Assembly (NCBI RefSeq): GCF_030269925.1
Contig: NC_085107.1
Coordinates: 8,494,001 to 8,558,000, forward strand
Reading direction: 5' to 3'
DNA: 64,000 nt
Source: Bombyx mori
Lineage: Eukaryota; Arthropoda; Insecta; Lepidoptera; Bombycidae
A program made the translations under genes and the position numbers. This document shows positions 12,901-29,362 of this stretch, in pieces (positions within the stretch are counted from its first letter, which is position 1; each line of letters starts with the position of its first letter). The notes beneath the pieces are model-generated. The model was not told where the DNA came from and did not search any database. It worked only from the letters and a program-made list of their open reading frames with translations.

Positions 12901-13617
12901 CTAAATTTATACGTAACCGAGGCATTCGCTAAATGAATGCGTGACAGTGAGTGAGCGCGACACAATTACATTTGTTCTCAATACTGATTATGAGTTACGC
13001 AGACGGAAAATACTGCAACGAAATAAAAATGGTCAATGGCCATTCGTTACATATAAAAAAAAAAAAAACTTAATTTGCATACCATTTGGTATCTTACACA
13101 TTTACCTTGGATCAACGTAAAACTGCTTAACGTCACATTTAAGTACATTTAAATAGTAGAGTTTTATTTTTTTACGAAACTAAAATAACTTACTACTACT
13201 ATAATAATCAAGATATAAGATTTAAAATCTTTTGCAAAATGCAATATGGAGATTCTCATAAACATCAAATTACTATCATAATTTTATTGATAACCTTACA
13301 TTAAGTAATGAATTACATTCCAAACTAGTGTTAAGATGAGATTACATTATAAGGTGACTAAAAGTCACAAAAAGAGTTATTTTTTTTTTATAAATTAACA
13401 TTTAATACTGTTAAAGGGATCGAACCCTTTAATATAGAGATTAAGAATATTTCTTCATCGCGAAATTAACAAAAAACACCACAAATCTGAAGCGAAAACT
13501 GTAATTAAACTATACAAACCTTAAATCTCGTACGAGTTTAGGGAAATTTATCAATGTATAATATATTATAGTATAAATGTTGCGACATAAGATAAAGCAC
13601 ATTTCCGAGGAAATATA

Positions 13618-14927
13618 CAGGGTGGCCCATAAGTCCTTTGAAAAGTAAAATTTGAATAAAACGAACAGGGCGCGCGTGAGCGGTGCAGGGGAAGCGGGGG
13701 GAGTAACTTCGGTGTCTGGGAATTTAGTCGCGATGGAGCGTTTTACCGGAGCGGACCGTGCGTTTTGTGTGCGCGAGTTTTATAAAAACGACAATTCGGC
13801 AACCGTTGCGCGGCGTAAATTTCGAGAACACAAAGGTTTACACAACTTTGACGACACTCCAACTCTTCAAACGATTAAGAACTGGGTTGCTAAGTTCGAG
13901 GAGACCGGTTCGACGTTAGATAAACCGCGGTTGGGTCGCCCAAGGACGTCACGTACGGAACAAAACATAGACACAGTGACACAGTCTATTCGCGAAAATC
14001 CGACACAGTCAACTCGTAAGCGCGCCAGAGCATTAAACGTATCCAGGACATCGTTACAACGGATTTTGAAGAAAGATTTACATATGCACCCTTACAAAAT
14101 TCAGTTGGTTCAAGAATTAAAGGAAACTGACGGTATTCAAAGACAAAATTATGCGAATGAAATGTTGAATCGGTTTACTTCCTTCAATAACATAATGTTC
14201 TCTGACGAGGCTCATTTCCATCTTAACGGGCATGTTAGTAAACAAAATTGCCGCTATTGGAGCCCCATCAATCCAAAACTTAAGCATCAGAAGCCCTTAC
14301 ATAGTCCGAAAGTGACTGTTTGGGCCGCTATGTCAGCCCATGGTATCCTAGGGCCTTACTTCTTTGAGGATGGCAGAGGGCGCGCAGTTACTGTTACGTC
14401 GGAGCGATATGTGGCTATGATCGAAGAGTTTTTCATACCAGAATTGCAAAACTTTTCAGGCTTTAATGCCAGGACGTGGTTTCAACAGGATGGGGCCACT
14501 TCTCACACCTCTAACACTGCTATGCCCGTTATCCGTCAACTTTTTCCTGGCAAAGTTATCTCTAAGAGAGGAGACATTTCCTGGCCTCCACGTAGTCCAG
14601 ATCTGACTCCGACGGATTTTTTTTTGTGGGGCTACCTTAAGGCTAAAGTATACGACACAAACCTGCAGTCAATTGAGGCCCTAAAAGAAAACATCCGCAG
14701 AGAAATGACAAGCATTTCAGCAGTGACGTGCCGCGCAGTCATCGACAATTTTAGACGTCGTTTGCAAGAGTGCCGTGATCGCAACGGATTACATTTAGGA
14801 GATGTTATTTTCAAAAAATAATTCCCGTTTTTTAAGCTTTTTATGTAAATAAAAATTTAATTCATAATGTAATTAGTTTTATTTTAATAAATTTTTTTTC
14901 ATATCAAAGGACTTATGGGCCACCCTG
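13618..14927 (+). mobile_element. Apparently intact rosa-like (DD41D) mariner element
   Basis: 1310 bp bounded by perfect 24-bp inverted repeats beginning CAGGGTGGCCCATAAGTCCT on each strand, with TA on both sides as expected for Tc1/mariner insertion. It carries a single uninterrupted transposase frame that fills most of it. No stop, frameshift or gap was seen, so it looks recent and possibly active. Local GC content is clearly above the flanking DNA. Confidence 0.93.
13733..14821 (+). CDS. Mariner-type transposase, DD41D (rosa-like), 362 aa
   Basis: Cut-and-paste transposase of the IS630-Tc1-mariner superfamily. The N-terminus (MERFTGADRAFCVREFYKN) is a DUF4817-type helix-turn-helix, followed by a second helix region and a GRPR linker at residues 68-71. 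The catalytic acidic residues are visible: Asp158 in FSDEAHFH, Asp253 in WFQQDGA and Asp295 in SPDLTPTDFFLWG. Forty-one residues separate the last two, the spacing reported for the rosa group. The ATG at 13733 was chosen because the frame upstream has no ATG (only a TTG at 13652), and the known N-terminal domain starts right there. Ends in TAA about 105 bp before the element end. No disabling change seen. Confidence 0.93.
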   Translation: MERFTGADRAFCVREFYKNDNSATVARRKFREHKGLHNFDDTPTLQTIKNWVAKFEETGSTLDKPRLGRPRTSRTEQNIDTVTQSIRENPTQSTRKRARALNVSRTSLQRILKKDLHMHPYKIQLVQELKETDGIQRQNYANEMLNRFTSFNNIMFSDEAHFHLNGHVSKQNCRYWSPINPKLKHQKPLHSPKVTVWAAMSAHGILGPYFFEDGRGRAVTVTSERYVAMIEEFFIPELQNFSGFNARTWFQQDGATSHTSNTAMPVIRQLFPGKVISKRGDISWPPRSPDLTPTDFFLWGYLKAKVYDTNLQSIEALKENIRREMTSISAVTCRAVIDNFRRRLQECRDRNGLHLGDVIFKK

Positions 14928-14929
14928 TA

Positions 14930-16653
14930 TATTGATGTTAAATCATTATCATCATAACTGATCTATTTATTTCAGTTGTCTTTACACTAAAATACATCAA
15001 AACCGTAAATTCACGTACCTTTCATAGTTTATGAATTTAATTTAAAAGGAAAGGGGATTAAAAGTTACACAATGTCCAAGGGGAACAATCCCCAGAAACA
15101 GAGATAGTAATTAGTAATGCTGATAATTCCAGATTTGAAATAATCAGATCAGCTGACGCCCGAGGTCGACGACCTCGTGCAATGGGGGATCATGCAGATT
15201 CCTTCGCATTAGATTACGCCTTCATGAACATACTTTTTCTAAGACCAAGTGCTTAACTTAGTAATTAGCCTTTTTCTTTCATATTTAACCTTTCAGAGAA
15301 AGAATCTGTACCTATTTCAAAGAAGATGCACTAAAATAATTATTAAATTTGTACATACGAAACAAGTTTTGCACTTATTACTCGCCTTAAAAAAGTGCAT
15401 TAAATTTGAGGATTTGAATTCAATTAATCTAAAAAATTAAGGATTTATTAACAAAAGTACATTTAATATTAGTAGTAGTACCTACCTATTTGTTAAATTC
15501 CATTGACCGTTGCCTAAAATGAATCGCCAGATGTTAGGGGGAACAGCAATCTATAGATATTACAACGTAAATGACGCCTCACACCTTCAGATATGAACTC
15601 ATTTTATTGTATAACGGCTGGTCTACTGTTCCCGAAATCAGAAGGCAAATCTACTGCACGGCATAAATAGGCAGGTACTATCTTTTGTTCACTCTATGAT
15701 TAAACAGCGTCTGATAATTTAAAGGTGTAAAAAGTAATATACATTGTTTTTCAATACAAGATAATGGAATTCCCAGAATTATTATTACTAATATTACAGA
15801 TGAGGAATGGATGTACAATAATTTCACAGAAATTTTAATATGAACCATCAAAGTGTGCCTAGAAAAAAACCTTTAAGTATATTTAATTTGAAACAGGCAG
15901 TATAGATTAATAAATCCAACAATTGAACTTATTAAAAAATCAATCAATAATTTAATTTAATCAAAAATAAATCAAATAGTACTACCAATAACCTATGTGC
16001 CTATGTTTCTGGATTTTGTGCTAAATCGACAGTCAGATCCAAAATATAATGAAAACTCATTCTTTTCAAATTCCCTTTTTAATATATACCTGTACTGTAA
16101 GTCTTCACCAGTCTTTCAATCACTTTACTCAGTACTATAAAAATTCTTAATAGCCCTGCACTATAGTTCAAGATCATTACTTTTCTTTCTAGCTTCATTC
16201 AAGCCTGTTTTAAACATATAATTTAATTTAATTCCCGGCATGCTGTTCTAGTTTAAGCTATCCTAACTAGAATTCTGTATTTCATACACAGCACACTATC
16301 CACTATAAATTAAGTTTGATATTGAATCTGTTAAGACTACGATTCTTTGGTTTGATGGAACACTAACCAGCGATTTAAAGTAACATATAAAAATATTGCA
16401 AGTCACTAAGCCCAGCTTGTTCATAACCGTTGAAATCTAATATAAATGGTTTCATAAATTAAAAACTATCGAACATATAGAAAAATTACAATACGACCTT
16501 CAATTGCCTAAAATTCATATGGAAGTGTTTCAATTTCTGCTCAAAAAACTTCATTCTTGAATTTAGTTATCAATAGTTTTCTGTTTTTATATAGAAGCTT
16601 GTCCTAGTTTTGTTCATTATATTCAGTACACCAATGCTACCCAATCTTCAACA
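14930..16653. other. Intergenic stretch downstream of fray
   Basis: AT-rich DNA between the mariner element and the fray stop codon. It includes the 3' UTR of fray on the minus strand and a SINE relic at 15535-15690. A short palindrome GAGGTCGACGACCTC lies near 15161. No gene seen. Confidence 0.6.
15535..15690 (+). repeat. Degenerate Bm1-like SINE relic
   Basis: Plus orientation. CACCTTCAGATATGA, ACGGCTGGTC and CACGGCATAAATAGGCAGGT align by eye with the corresponding blocks of the copy at 43640-43865. Heavily mutated. Confidence 0.5.
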
Positions 16654-22857
<6,204 letters not shown>

Positions 22858-23952
22858 TTTGCGCGAGAATAAATTTCCGATCCCAGCAGCAGCCGTACCG
22901 ATCGACAAACGAGCTGTCCGCGCATATGACGACAGCGCATTTAGTTTACGGTCACATGCTCCCTCCGATTTCTATGCATATATAACAAACTACATTTTGC
23001 AATCTTAAAACAGCAATTCACACTAAAACCCATACAGGTTTTTAATGACAATGGATTATACAGATTATAATCCATTAAAAATGAGAACCTAAGTACCCAC
23101 TGAACAGAGACTAACGGCATCTATTGTTCAGATAACGATAACTATTAAAAAATCGGAACACTCCTCACCTATCCAATATTTAGATGGCGTTCATTATGAA
23201 TGGGAGTTTTAAGAAAAAACTGCAACTGGGTGATTTTCAGAAAAATTAACCCACGTGACGATCAGGAAATATAATTTTGGGATTAAATGAAATTGCTTAA
23301 ATTTACTTTGGTATCAAATTATATGTAATTAACTAGCTAAATATGCTATTTAAATTAAAATTTTAATCATAAATAAGAGAAATATTCAAGTTTTTCGGTC
23401 ATATGTTGACGGAAAGTGTTCCTGTACGTCACTTAATTTATTCAGTCAGAAATAAAACAACCAGGTATTGAAACAAAATCAACTTATATTAGCATAAGGA
23501 TATGCTAAAAATGTTTCCAAAAATTTAGCATAATTCTATCGCAATTATAAATAATCAGCCAAATAGTTTCATTTTCGTCACTTCTTAGACACATCGCCCT
23601 AGAAAAGTTGTTGTTTACTAATGATACGTGTTACAAATTCATAAATCAAGCAAAGTGAGGAATTTTCGGCAATAACAAAATTCTAATAGTTTCAAAACTT
23701 AATACTCTAAAGAAATCTAGATACTTTTAAAACTAGTTTTGTACAATTTAGAATATAGCACAGTGACTATTATGAAAATTGCGTGACGAATAGGAATAAT
23801 TTAAGCAGTATCCACACTGCCAATTTAAAACACAGTCACAAAGAGCGTAAAATTAAGATTCATTAAACCTTTTTTTATACACATAAAAGTATTCAAAGAC
23901 TTAGGAGTCGTTGGTGATTATTTTATATTTTTACTTACACCTACCTACAGGA

Positions 23953-24021
23953 TTATTTTTCAGAATTTTGCTTTAATTTTTCGCGATATCGCTTGGCTCT
24001 TTCTGCTGCGCTAAGCGCCAT
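23953..24021 (-). pseudogene. Short basic coding relic (22 codons)
   Basis: ATG then ALSAAERAKRYREKLKQNSE, Lys and TAA. The RYREKLKQN-type stretch resembles the start of basic proteins common in moth genomes, but it stops at once with no donor site before the stop. Probably a fragment; the LINE tail inserted just upstream may have contributed to its break-up. Confidence 0.3.
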
Positions 24022-24074
24022 TCTCTACCGAACGAAATAATACTTTCTCCAATAACTATTAATTATTTCCTCCC

Positions 24075-24190
24075 ACGGCACGTTGGATGCAGATGCCAAC
24101 GGACCGGCCGCACTGGACATCAGTTGAAGAGGCCTATGTTCAGCAGTGGACAGTGGACAGGCAGAGATGATGATGATGATGATGATGATT
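24075..24190 (+). mobile_element. 5'-truncated RTE-like LINE tail with GATGAT repeat
   Basis: GAGGCCTATGTTCAGCAGTG followed by GACAGTGGACAGGCAGAG and a GAT microsatellite (about 24166-24189) is the typical 3' end of RTE-like LINEs in moths. Only the terminal part is present. Confidence 0.65.
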
Positions 24191-25050
24191 TCCTTCCAAA
24201 CCTCGCGCTCGTCTTCGGGAAAATGATCATAAATAGAATGCATACAAAAAGAGCACCAAAAAATGGAGCACTGCAGTAATTTTCTAATATCGCTTTAACT
24301 CATCGCAAGAGTAAAATGCTGCAGTTTTATACTCTTGTTGATTTTTCGCTGACATCCGAAATACTTCTCAGTGATTATGAAATGTGTAACAGGCCAGGGC
24401 CGCCTGGCATTATTAATGTAACATTGATTTAAATCAAAACATGTTAGAATTTTGTCAACGTCCCAATATACTACCATATCGGCTAGCAGAGCGATCATAC
24501 ATACGAGTAGGTATGTTAAATGCGAACTTATATCTGAAACAAGAAAAGTACCATTGTTTGTAGTAAAATTGGATAATATATCTATAGCAATTTTTTCAGT
24601 CAATTTAGATTCAAATCCAATGAGTCGTCACGGCTATTACGTGCGTACAAACAAACAATACAAATTTTACCTCTTAACAAATTAGGTAACACGTAGAGAA
24701 GTATCAATTACAGGATTAAATATTTCGTTGTACACTAAGCTTTATAATTCAAGTTCGTCACGATTTTATTCCGGTAGTATGTCACATGACGCTCAGGAGG
24801 TGACGTATTCATACGACAAAACTTTTAAAATTAAAAATAACTAATACTCTGTTAAATTAACTTGTTTTTAGTTTTATTAATCTAATATAGGTTAGTTTAT
24901 ATTTTAAACACAATATGCCAAAGTAAAGAAAATTGGTTTATTTACCTTTAAATACTGTCACTATCTAGAAAACTTTTTCTGCACGCCGAAGACAACAACA
25001 CTTTCGTCACAGATTTTGTCGCAAATAAAGTTTAAACAGTAATGCCGGTA

Positions 25051-26270
25051 TAGTAATCGGCAAACTTCTTGAGCAAATGACCTTGACTGCGCAGAACCGA
25101 ATTTTAGATCACTTTGGTGGTGAGGATGAGGCGCGACGGCAGGGGAAATCGTATCGAGCGCGTTATTGGTAGATCAGTCGAACCTTGCGTCCCGCACCGC
25201 GCCCTCATTCCGCTTGCTCCCAAAAGTACGCTTGCGTACAGTGGAAAGTCTATCGTTATTAATCGTTACGTTATTTGTTATAATTGCTTGTGGACTTTGT
25301 TGCCATTGCTATTTGTTGAGTGTTTGTTGATTTTTTATAAAACGTACACCATGCCGTGACAAACTGGTGTAGTACTTAAAAGAAAGAGTAGAAAATTTGT
25401 GTACGACGTATATTGCTTCATTATAAAACAGGGGAAGAATGATATGGAAAAATTAAAACAGACTTCGGAAGCAACAAAAACATCAGTGAGTACTGTTAGG
25501 TGCATTATTAACGAAGCTAAAGGCTCTGGCTTGCTCGCCGTGTTGCGGACTCCGGGTAAGAAAAGATCAGGGAAGAAGAAATTTACCGGAATGCATAGTT
25601 TCGTTCAATCTGTAATAAAAAGATGTAATCATAATAACTACATAACAAGCAGCGAAACTCCGTACCGTAGAAAGGCTTCGAAAAATTTAAAGAAGATATA
25701 AATTTTAATGGCTCGGTATGAAGTTTACGACGAATTATGAAAGAGCTAGGCTTCAGATGGAAAAAAAACAGAAAATAATCGGAAGCTGGTAATTGAAAAA
25801 AGTTACATTCGATTACTACGAATCGAATATCTTCAAAAAATAATTAATTATAGACAAAAAAGTAGACCGAACCGACCGAGTTGTAAACTACACCGATGAT
25901 CCCTATGTCGACTCATCACGATGATAGCAACTCGGGTGATAAAAACAGTGATGATGATGGTCAAGATTATGATAACGAAAAAAAAAATTACAAATACCAG
26001 CTTCGCTTCAACTGAACCAAGACCTGGCAACAGCTCTAGTTTTGACTTAATAGAAGGAATATCTATTTTACCCCAAGATTAAATTATTACAATTATTAAC
26101 CTATATGTTTTGTTGATGTTCTAATAAATATATAAATAAATACATATGTTGATTTTAATAATTTAATTGCATTATGACGCAGAGTAAGTAATGTTTTTGC
26201 ACGTGAGTGTACCATGCGCAAACTTACCCCCACTACGTCAACAAATGCTCAAGAAGTTTGCCGGTTATTA
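25051..26270 (+). mobile_element. Internally deleted Tc1/mariner-type element, copy 1
   Basis: 1220 bp flanked by TA on each side. Inverted ends match: CGGCAAACTTCTTGAGCA at the left and TGCTCAAGAAGTTTGCCG at the right, about 25 bp with two mismatches in the outer bases. It holds the start of a transposase gene and what looks like its acidic C-terminal end, but no catalytic core, so it must depend on another copy. It is almost letter-for-letter the same as 27991-29210. Confidence 0.88.
25351..25701 (+). pseudogene. Broken transposase N-terminus, copy 1
   Basis: The frame opens with ATG at 25351 but reads a TGA as its third codon; it then runs open through VYDVYCFIIKQG, EKLKQTSEATKTSVSTVRCI and on to 25701. 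The TSVSTVRCIINEAK stretch is a helix-turn-helix as in Tc1/mariner-type transposases. After 25701, GFRWKKN and, one frame over, NRKLVIEK recall the conserved block that precedes the catalytic domain, which is missing. An acidic Asp-rich stretch and EGISILPQD near 26060 look like the original C-terminus. Confidence 0.75.
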
Positions 26271-27745
26271 TATCAAAATACGATCACAACGTTGTTAGGA
26301 AAGTAGAAAAAACACAAATTAGTAGATTTTGTCTTATGTAAGATATCAAATTCGCCGTGACGATACCGGATTTTTCGGTACTATAGTTTTCGTAGGACAA
26401 CATTAATTTAATGATATTTCTTAAAAATAACCATACATTAATCACATAAAGACCGAAAAAACACTTTTAGATATAAAGACATTATGTTCGAACACCTAAA
26501 CATACTCAAAGCTCAATAGTCTACAAGTACGAAGTATTCGAAATCTCCGAGAGCACCGTGGGACACAGGAAGTCATCACCTCCTGTGGTGCTTTTTTTTT
26601 TAAATATAAATATATCTATCGTCTTTTAATGGTGTTTTTCAATTTAACTTGATTTTAAAATGTCTGCCTTAATCATATAACATTTTACATCTACATGTGC
26701 CATATAAAAAAACAAAAATAAAAGTGTTTGAAGTTGTGGGACAGTCCGATTTTGCTAGTCATTTTTTTTGAAAAACACCCAACTACATAATGAACATTCA
26801 TTCTTCTTTTGATTAAATGATTCAAGTTGGATATTAAAATGGTTTGTTAAAATCGTTTATTTTTGGCGTTATAGAATATACATATGGCATACAGAACATG
26901 ATATAGGAAATACTCTAACACCGTAAGTATAATACAATAACAATAATCTTTATTGAAAGCTAAATGATTTCACACATTCATTCAGAATACCTACATTTAT
27001 TGACAAAATTAAAACAGTCCTTTCTCAACCAACTATATTCCTCAAGCAACTTGAAATTAGTTTGTATTATCTATTGTAAAATTAACAAGTAATAAGCTGC
27101 CAATAGGCAAGATCCGTTTTCACTAGCCACTAAATCAAGTTGGTGATCAAACTTAAGCACTAATTATATATTATTATTATGATATTAAAACTACGTACTT
27201 TTCCAAGAACTCTCTGAAAGCGTGATCGGACTGTTTCAACCGGCAAATTACTGTAATCAAAGAAATCATTACCTTTATTAGCATTGTTTGATGTAAATAT
27301 CACACAACGCTATTTTGTCCTAATAACTAGATTTAAAGCAAACCTTATGTCTAGTTTTTGCGCGAGGTCTTTTATCTAGTTTTAACCGCTGGCCTTTTAC
27401 CTAGATTCTACGGCAAAAGGTAAACGAATCTCAAATATTATTTGTACGGAAGCTTATCTTGAAAATGTTGCTTGCTAGATTCTATGAAAACCGCTAGAAC
27501 TCTCACTAAAATAACGTACCTAAAGTAAATAAAAAAACTAATACCTTAAAATTACTGAGCAGAAGGAAATAATCTAGCTATGAATTTGTAACCATACTCC
27601 CTCGTCAACTACATCTCATTACTTTTTATACCTACTTTATAATTACCGTTACATTAACCACGCAACGTAGGTAATCGTATCAATTTTATTTACACGCAGA
27701 AAGAATATACAGCCACAGTGACAGTAACACTCGGAAAATCCTATT
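26271..27745. other. Spacer between the twin elements, no gene seen
   Basis: AT-rich DNA with an imperfect hairpin at 26553-26601. No exon or complete mobile element was recognised. Confidence 0.5.
26553..26601 (+). repeat. Imperfect hairpin followed by a T-run
   Basis: GCACC...CACAGGA at 26553-26570 pairs with TCCTGTGGTGC at 26581-26591, and a run of ten T follows. The layout would suit a short RNA polymerase III transcript, but no convincing A and B boxes are seen in the expected places. Structure only; function unknown. Confidence 0.3.
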
Positions 27746-27759
27746 TGAAATTGTAACTT

Positions 27760-27985
27760 TTTTTTTTTTTGTTCCTACCTAATCTGATAGCCTTGAGAGG
27801 CTATATCAGCGTCGCCTTAACTAGTAGGTGAGCTCACGGGGCTCAAACCTGATGACGTTGCTAACACGAACCCTAGCAAGAGCCGTGCTTCGCAGAATCT
27901 ACCACCGGATCGGAAACGCGACCCACTGAGAAGATCAGGCGAGAAACTCAGTGGGCTGTGTCTGAGGGTTATGTAACTTCAATTT
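27760..27985 (-). repeat. Abundant Bombyx interspersed repeat, well preserved
   Basis: Minus-strand copy: on the plus strand CCTAATCTGATAGCCTTGAG, then GCTCAAACCTGATGACGTTG, GAATCTACCACCGGATCGG and GAGAAACTCAGTGGGCTGTG. The same blocks recur at 36940-37215 and 37440-37690 in plus orientation. It starts right after a T-run (its poly-A tail) and abuts copy 2 of the twin element. Confidence 0.75.
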
Positions 27986-27990
27986 ACCTA

Positions 27991-29210
27991 TAGTAATCGG
28001 CAAACTTCTTGAGCAAATGACCTTGACTGCGCAGAACCGAATTTTAGATCACTTTGGTGGTGAGGATGAGGCGCGACGGCAGGGGAAATCGTATCGAGCG
28101 CGTTATTGGTAGATCAGTCGAACCTTGCGTCCCGCACCGCGCCCTCATTCCGCTTGCTCCCAAAAGTACGCTTGCGTACAGTGGAAAGTCTATCGTTATT
28201 AATCGTTACGTTATTTGTTATAATTGCTTGTGGACTTTGTTGCCATTGCTATTTGTTGAGTGTTTGTTGATTTTTTATAAAACGTACACCATGCCGTGAC
28301 AAACTGGTGTAGTACTTAAAAGAAAGAGTAGAAAATTTGTGTACGACGTATATTGCTTCATTATAAAACAGGGGAAGAATGATATGGAAAAATTAAAACA
28401 GACTTCGGAAGCAACAAAAACATCAGTGAGTACTGTTAGGTGCATTATTAACGAAGCTAAAGGCTCTGGCTTGCTCGCCGTGTTGCGGACTCTGGGTAAG
28501 AAAAGATCAGGGAAGAAGAAATTTACCGGAATGCATAGTTTCGTTCAATCTGTAATAAAAAGATGTAATCATAATAACTACATAACAAGCAGCGAAACTC
28601 CGTACCGTAGAAAGGCTTCGAAAAATTTAAAGAAGATATAAATTTTAATGGCTCGGTATGAAGTTTACGACGAATTATGAAAGAGCTAGGCTTCAGATGG
28701 AAAAAAAACAGAAAATAATCGGAAGCTGGTAATTGAAAAAAGTTACATTCGATTACTACGAATCGAATATCTTCAAAAAATAATTAATTATAGACAAAAA
28801 AGTAGACCGAACCGACCGAGTTGTAAACTACACCGATGATCCCTATGTCGACTCATCACGATGATAGCAACTCGGGTGATAAAAACAGTGATGATGATGG
28901 TCAAGATTATGATAACGAAAAAAAAAATTACAAATACCAGCTTCGCTTCAACTGAACCAAGACCTGGCAACAGCTCTAGTTTTGACTTAATAGAAGGAAT
29001 ATCTATTTTACCCCAAGATTAAATTATTACAATTATTAACCTATATGTTTTGTTGATGTTCTAATAAATATATAAATAAATACATATGTTGATTTTAATA
29101 ATTTAATTGCATTATGACGCAGAGTAAGTAATGTTTTTGCACGTGAGTGTACCATGCGCAAACTTACCCCCACTACGTCAACAAATGCTCAAGAAGTTTG
29201 CCGGTTATTA
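27991..29210 (+). mobile_element. Internally deleted Tc1/mariner-type element, copy 2
   Basis: Same length (1220 bp), same ends and the same orientation as 25051-26270, again between TA dinucleotides. The only difference I noticed is CCG versus CTG in the transposase remnant (Pro versus Leu, at 28493). Flanks differ from those of copy 1, so it is an insertion and not a segmental duplication. Confidence 0.88.
28291..28641 (+). pseudogene. Broken transposase N-terminus, copy 2
   Basis: Same content as the remnant in copy 1, including the TGA third codon and missing catalytic core. Since both copies share all defects, both were probably moved by a transposase made elsewhere. Confidence 0.75.
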
Positions 29211-29362
29211 TACCTACTTCGCTATTGGTTTAATCTAAGGGTTTTCTGGAAGAAATTGCTTTAAGCAAACCCCATAATAATCCACTATAGTTTTATTTGC
29301 TTATATATTTTATTACGACTATATAAAAATATCTGACCATTATACAATAAAAAGTAGCCAAT

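Larger units (their letters stand above)
6460..13617. other. Long intergenic stretch, repeats only
   Basis: About 7 kb of AT-rich DNA. It holds a decayed LINE 3' end (7630-7930), a Bm1-like SINE (8940-9215) and an orphan core-promoter-like element (9955-9995). Short open frames at 10035-10253 and 12720-12965 have no family resemblance. Nothing else could be supported. Confidence 0.6.
22990..25048. other. Intergenic stretch upstream of fray
   Basis: The fray promoter should lie in 22858-22990, which is GC-richer than its surroundings; I see no clear TATA box. Beyond that are a possible coding relic (23953-24021), an RTE-like tail (24075-24190) and a minus-strand open frame at 24295-24603 that starts at TTG, contains one hydrophobic segment and resembles no family I know. 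A possible minus-strand donor near 24943 is unassigned. Confidence 0.5.

Noticed and set aside
13420..13440. AAAGGGATCGAACCCTTT as a tRNA T-arm
   Set aside because: A perfect small palindrome, but no acceptor stem, D-arm or anticodon arm is found around it.
13652..13732. Extended N-terminus of the DD41D transposase
   Set aside because: It would start at TTG; the first ATG (13733) coincides with the conserved domain start.
24295..24603. 102-codon minus frame with a hydrophobic stretch, considered as a receptor or last exon of the 29-31 kb gene
   Set aside because: It starts at TTG, resembles no family, and the phase match to the other gene could be chance.
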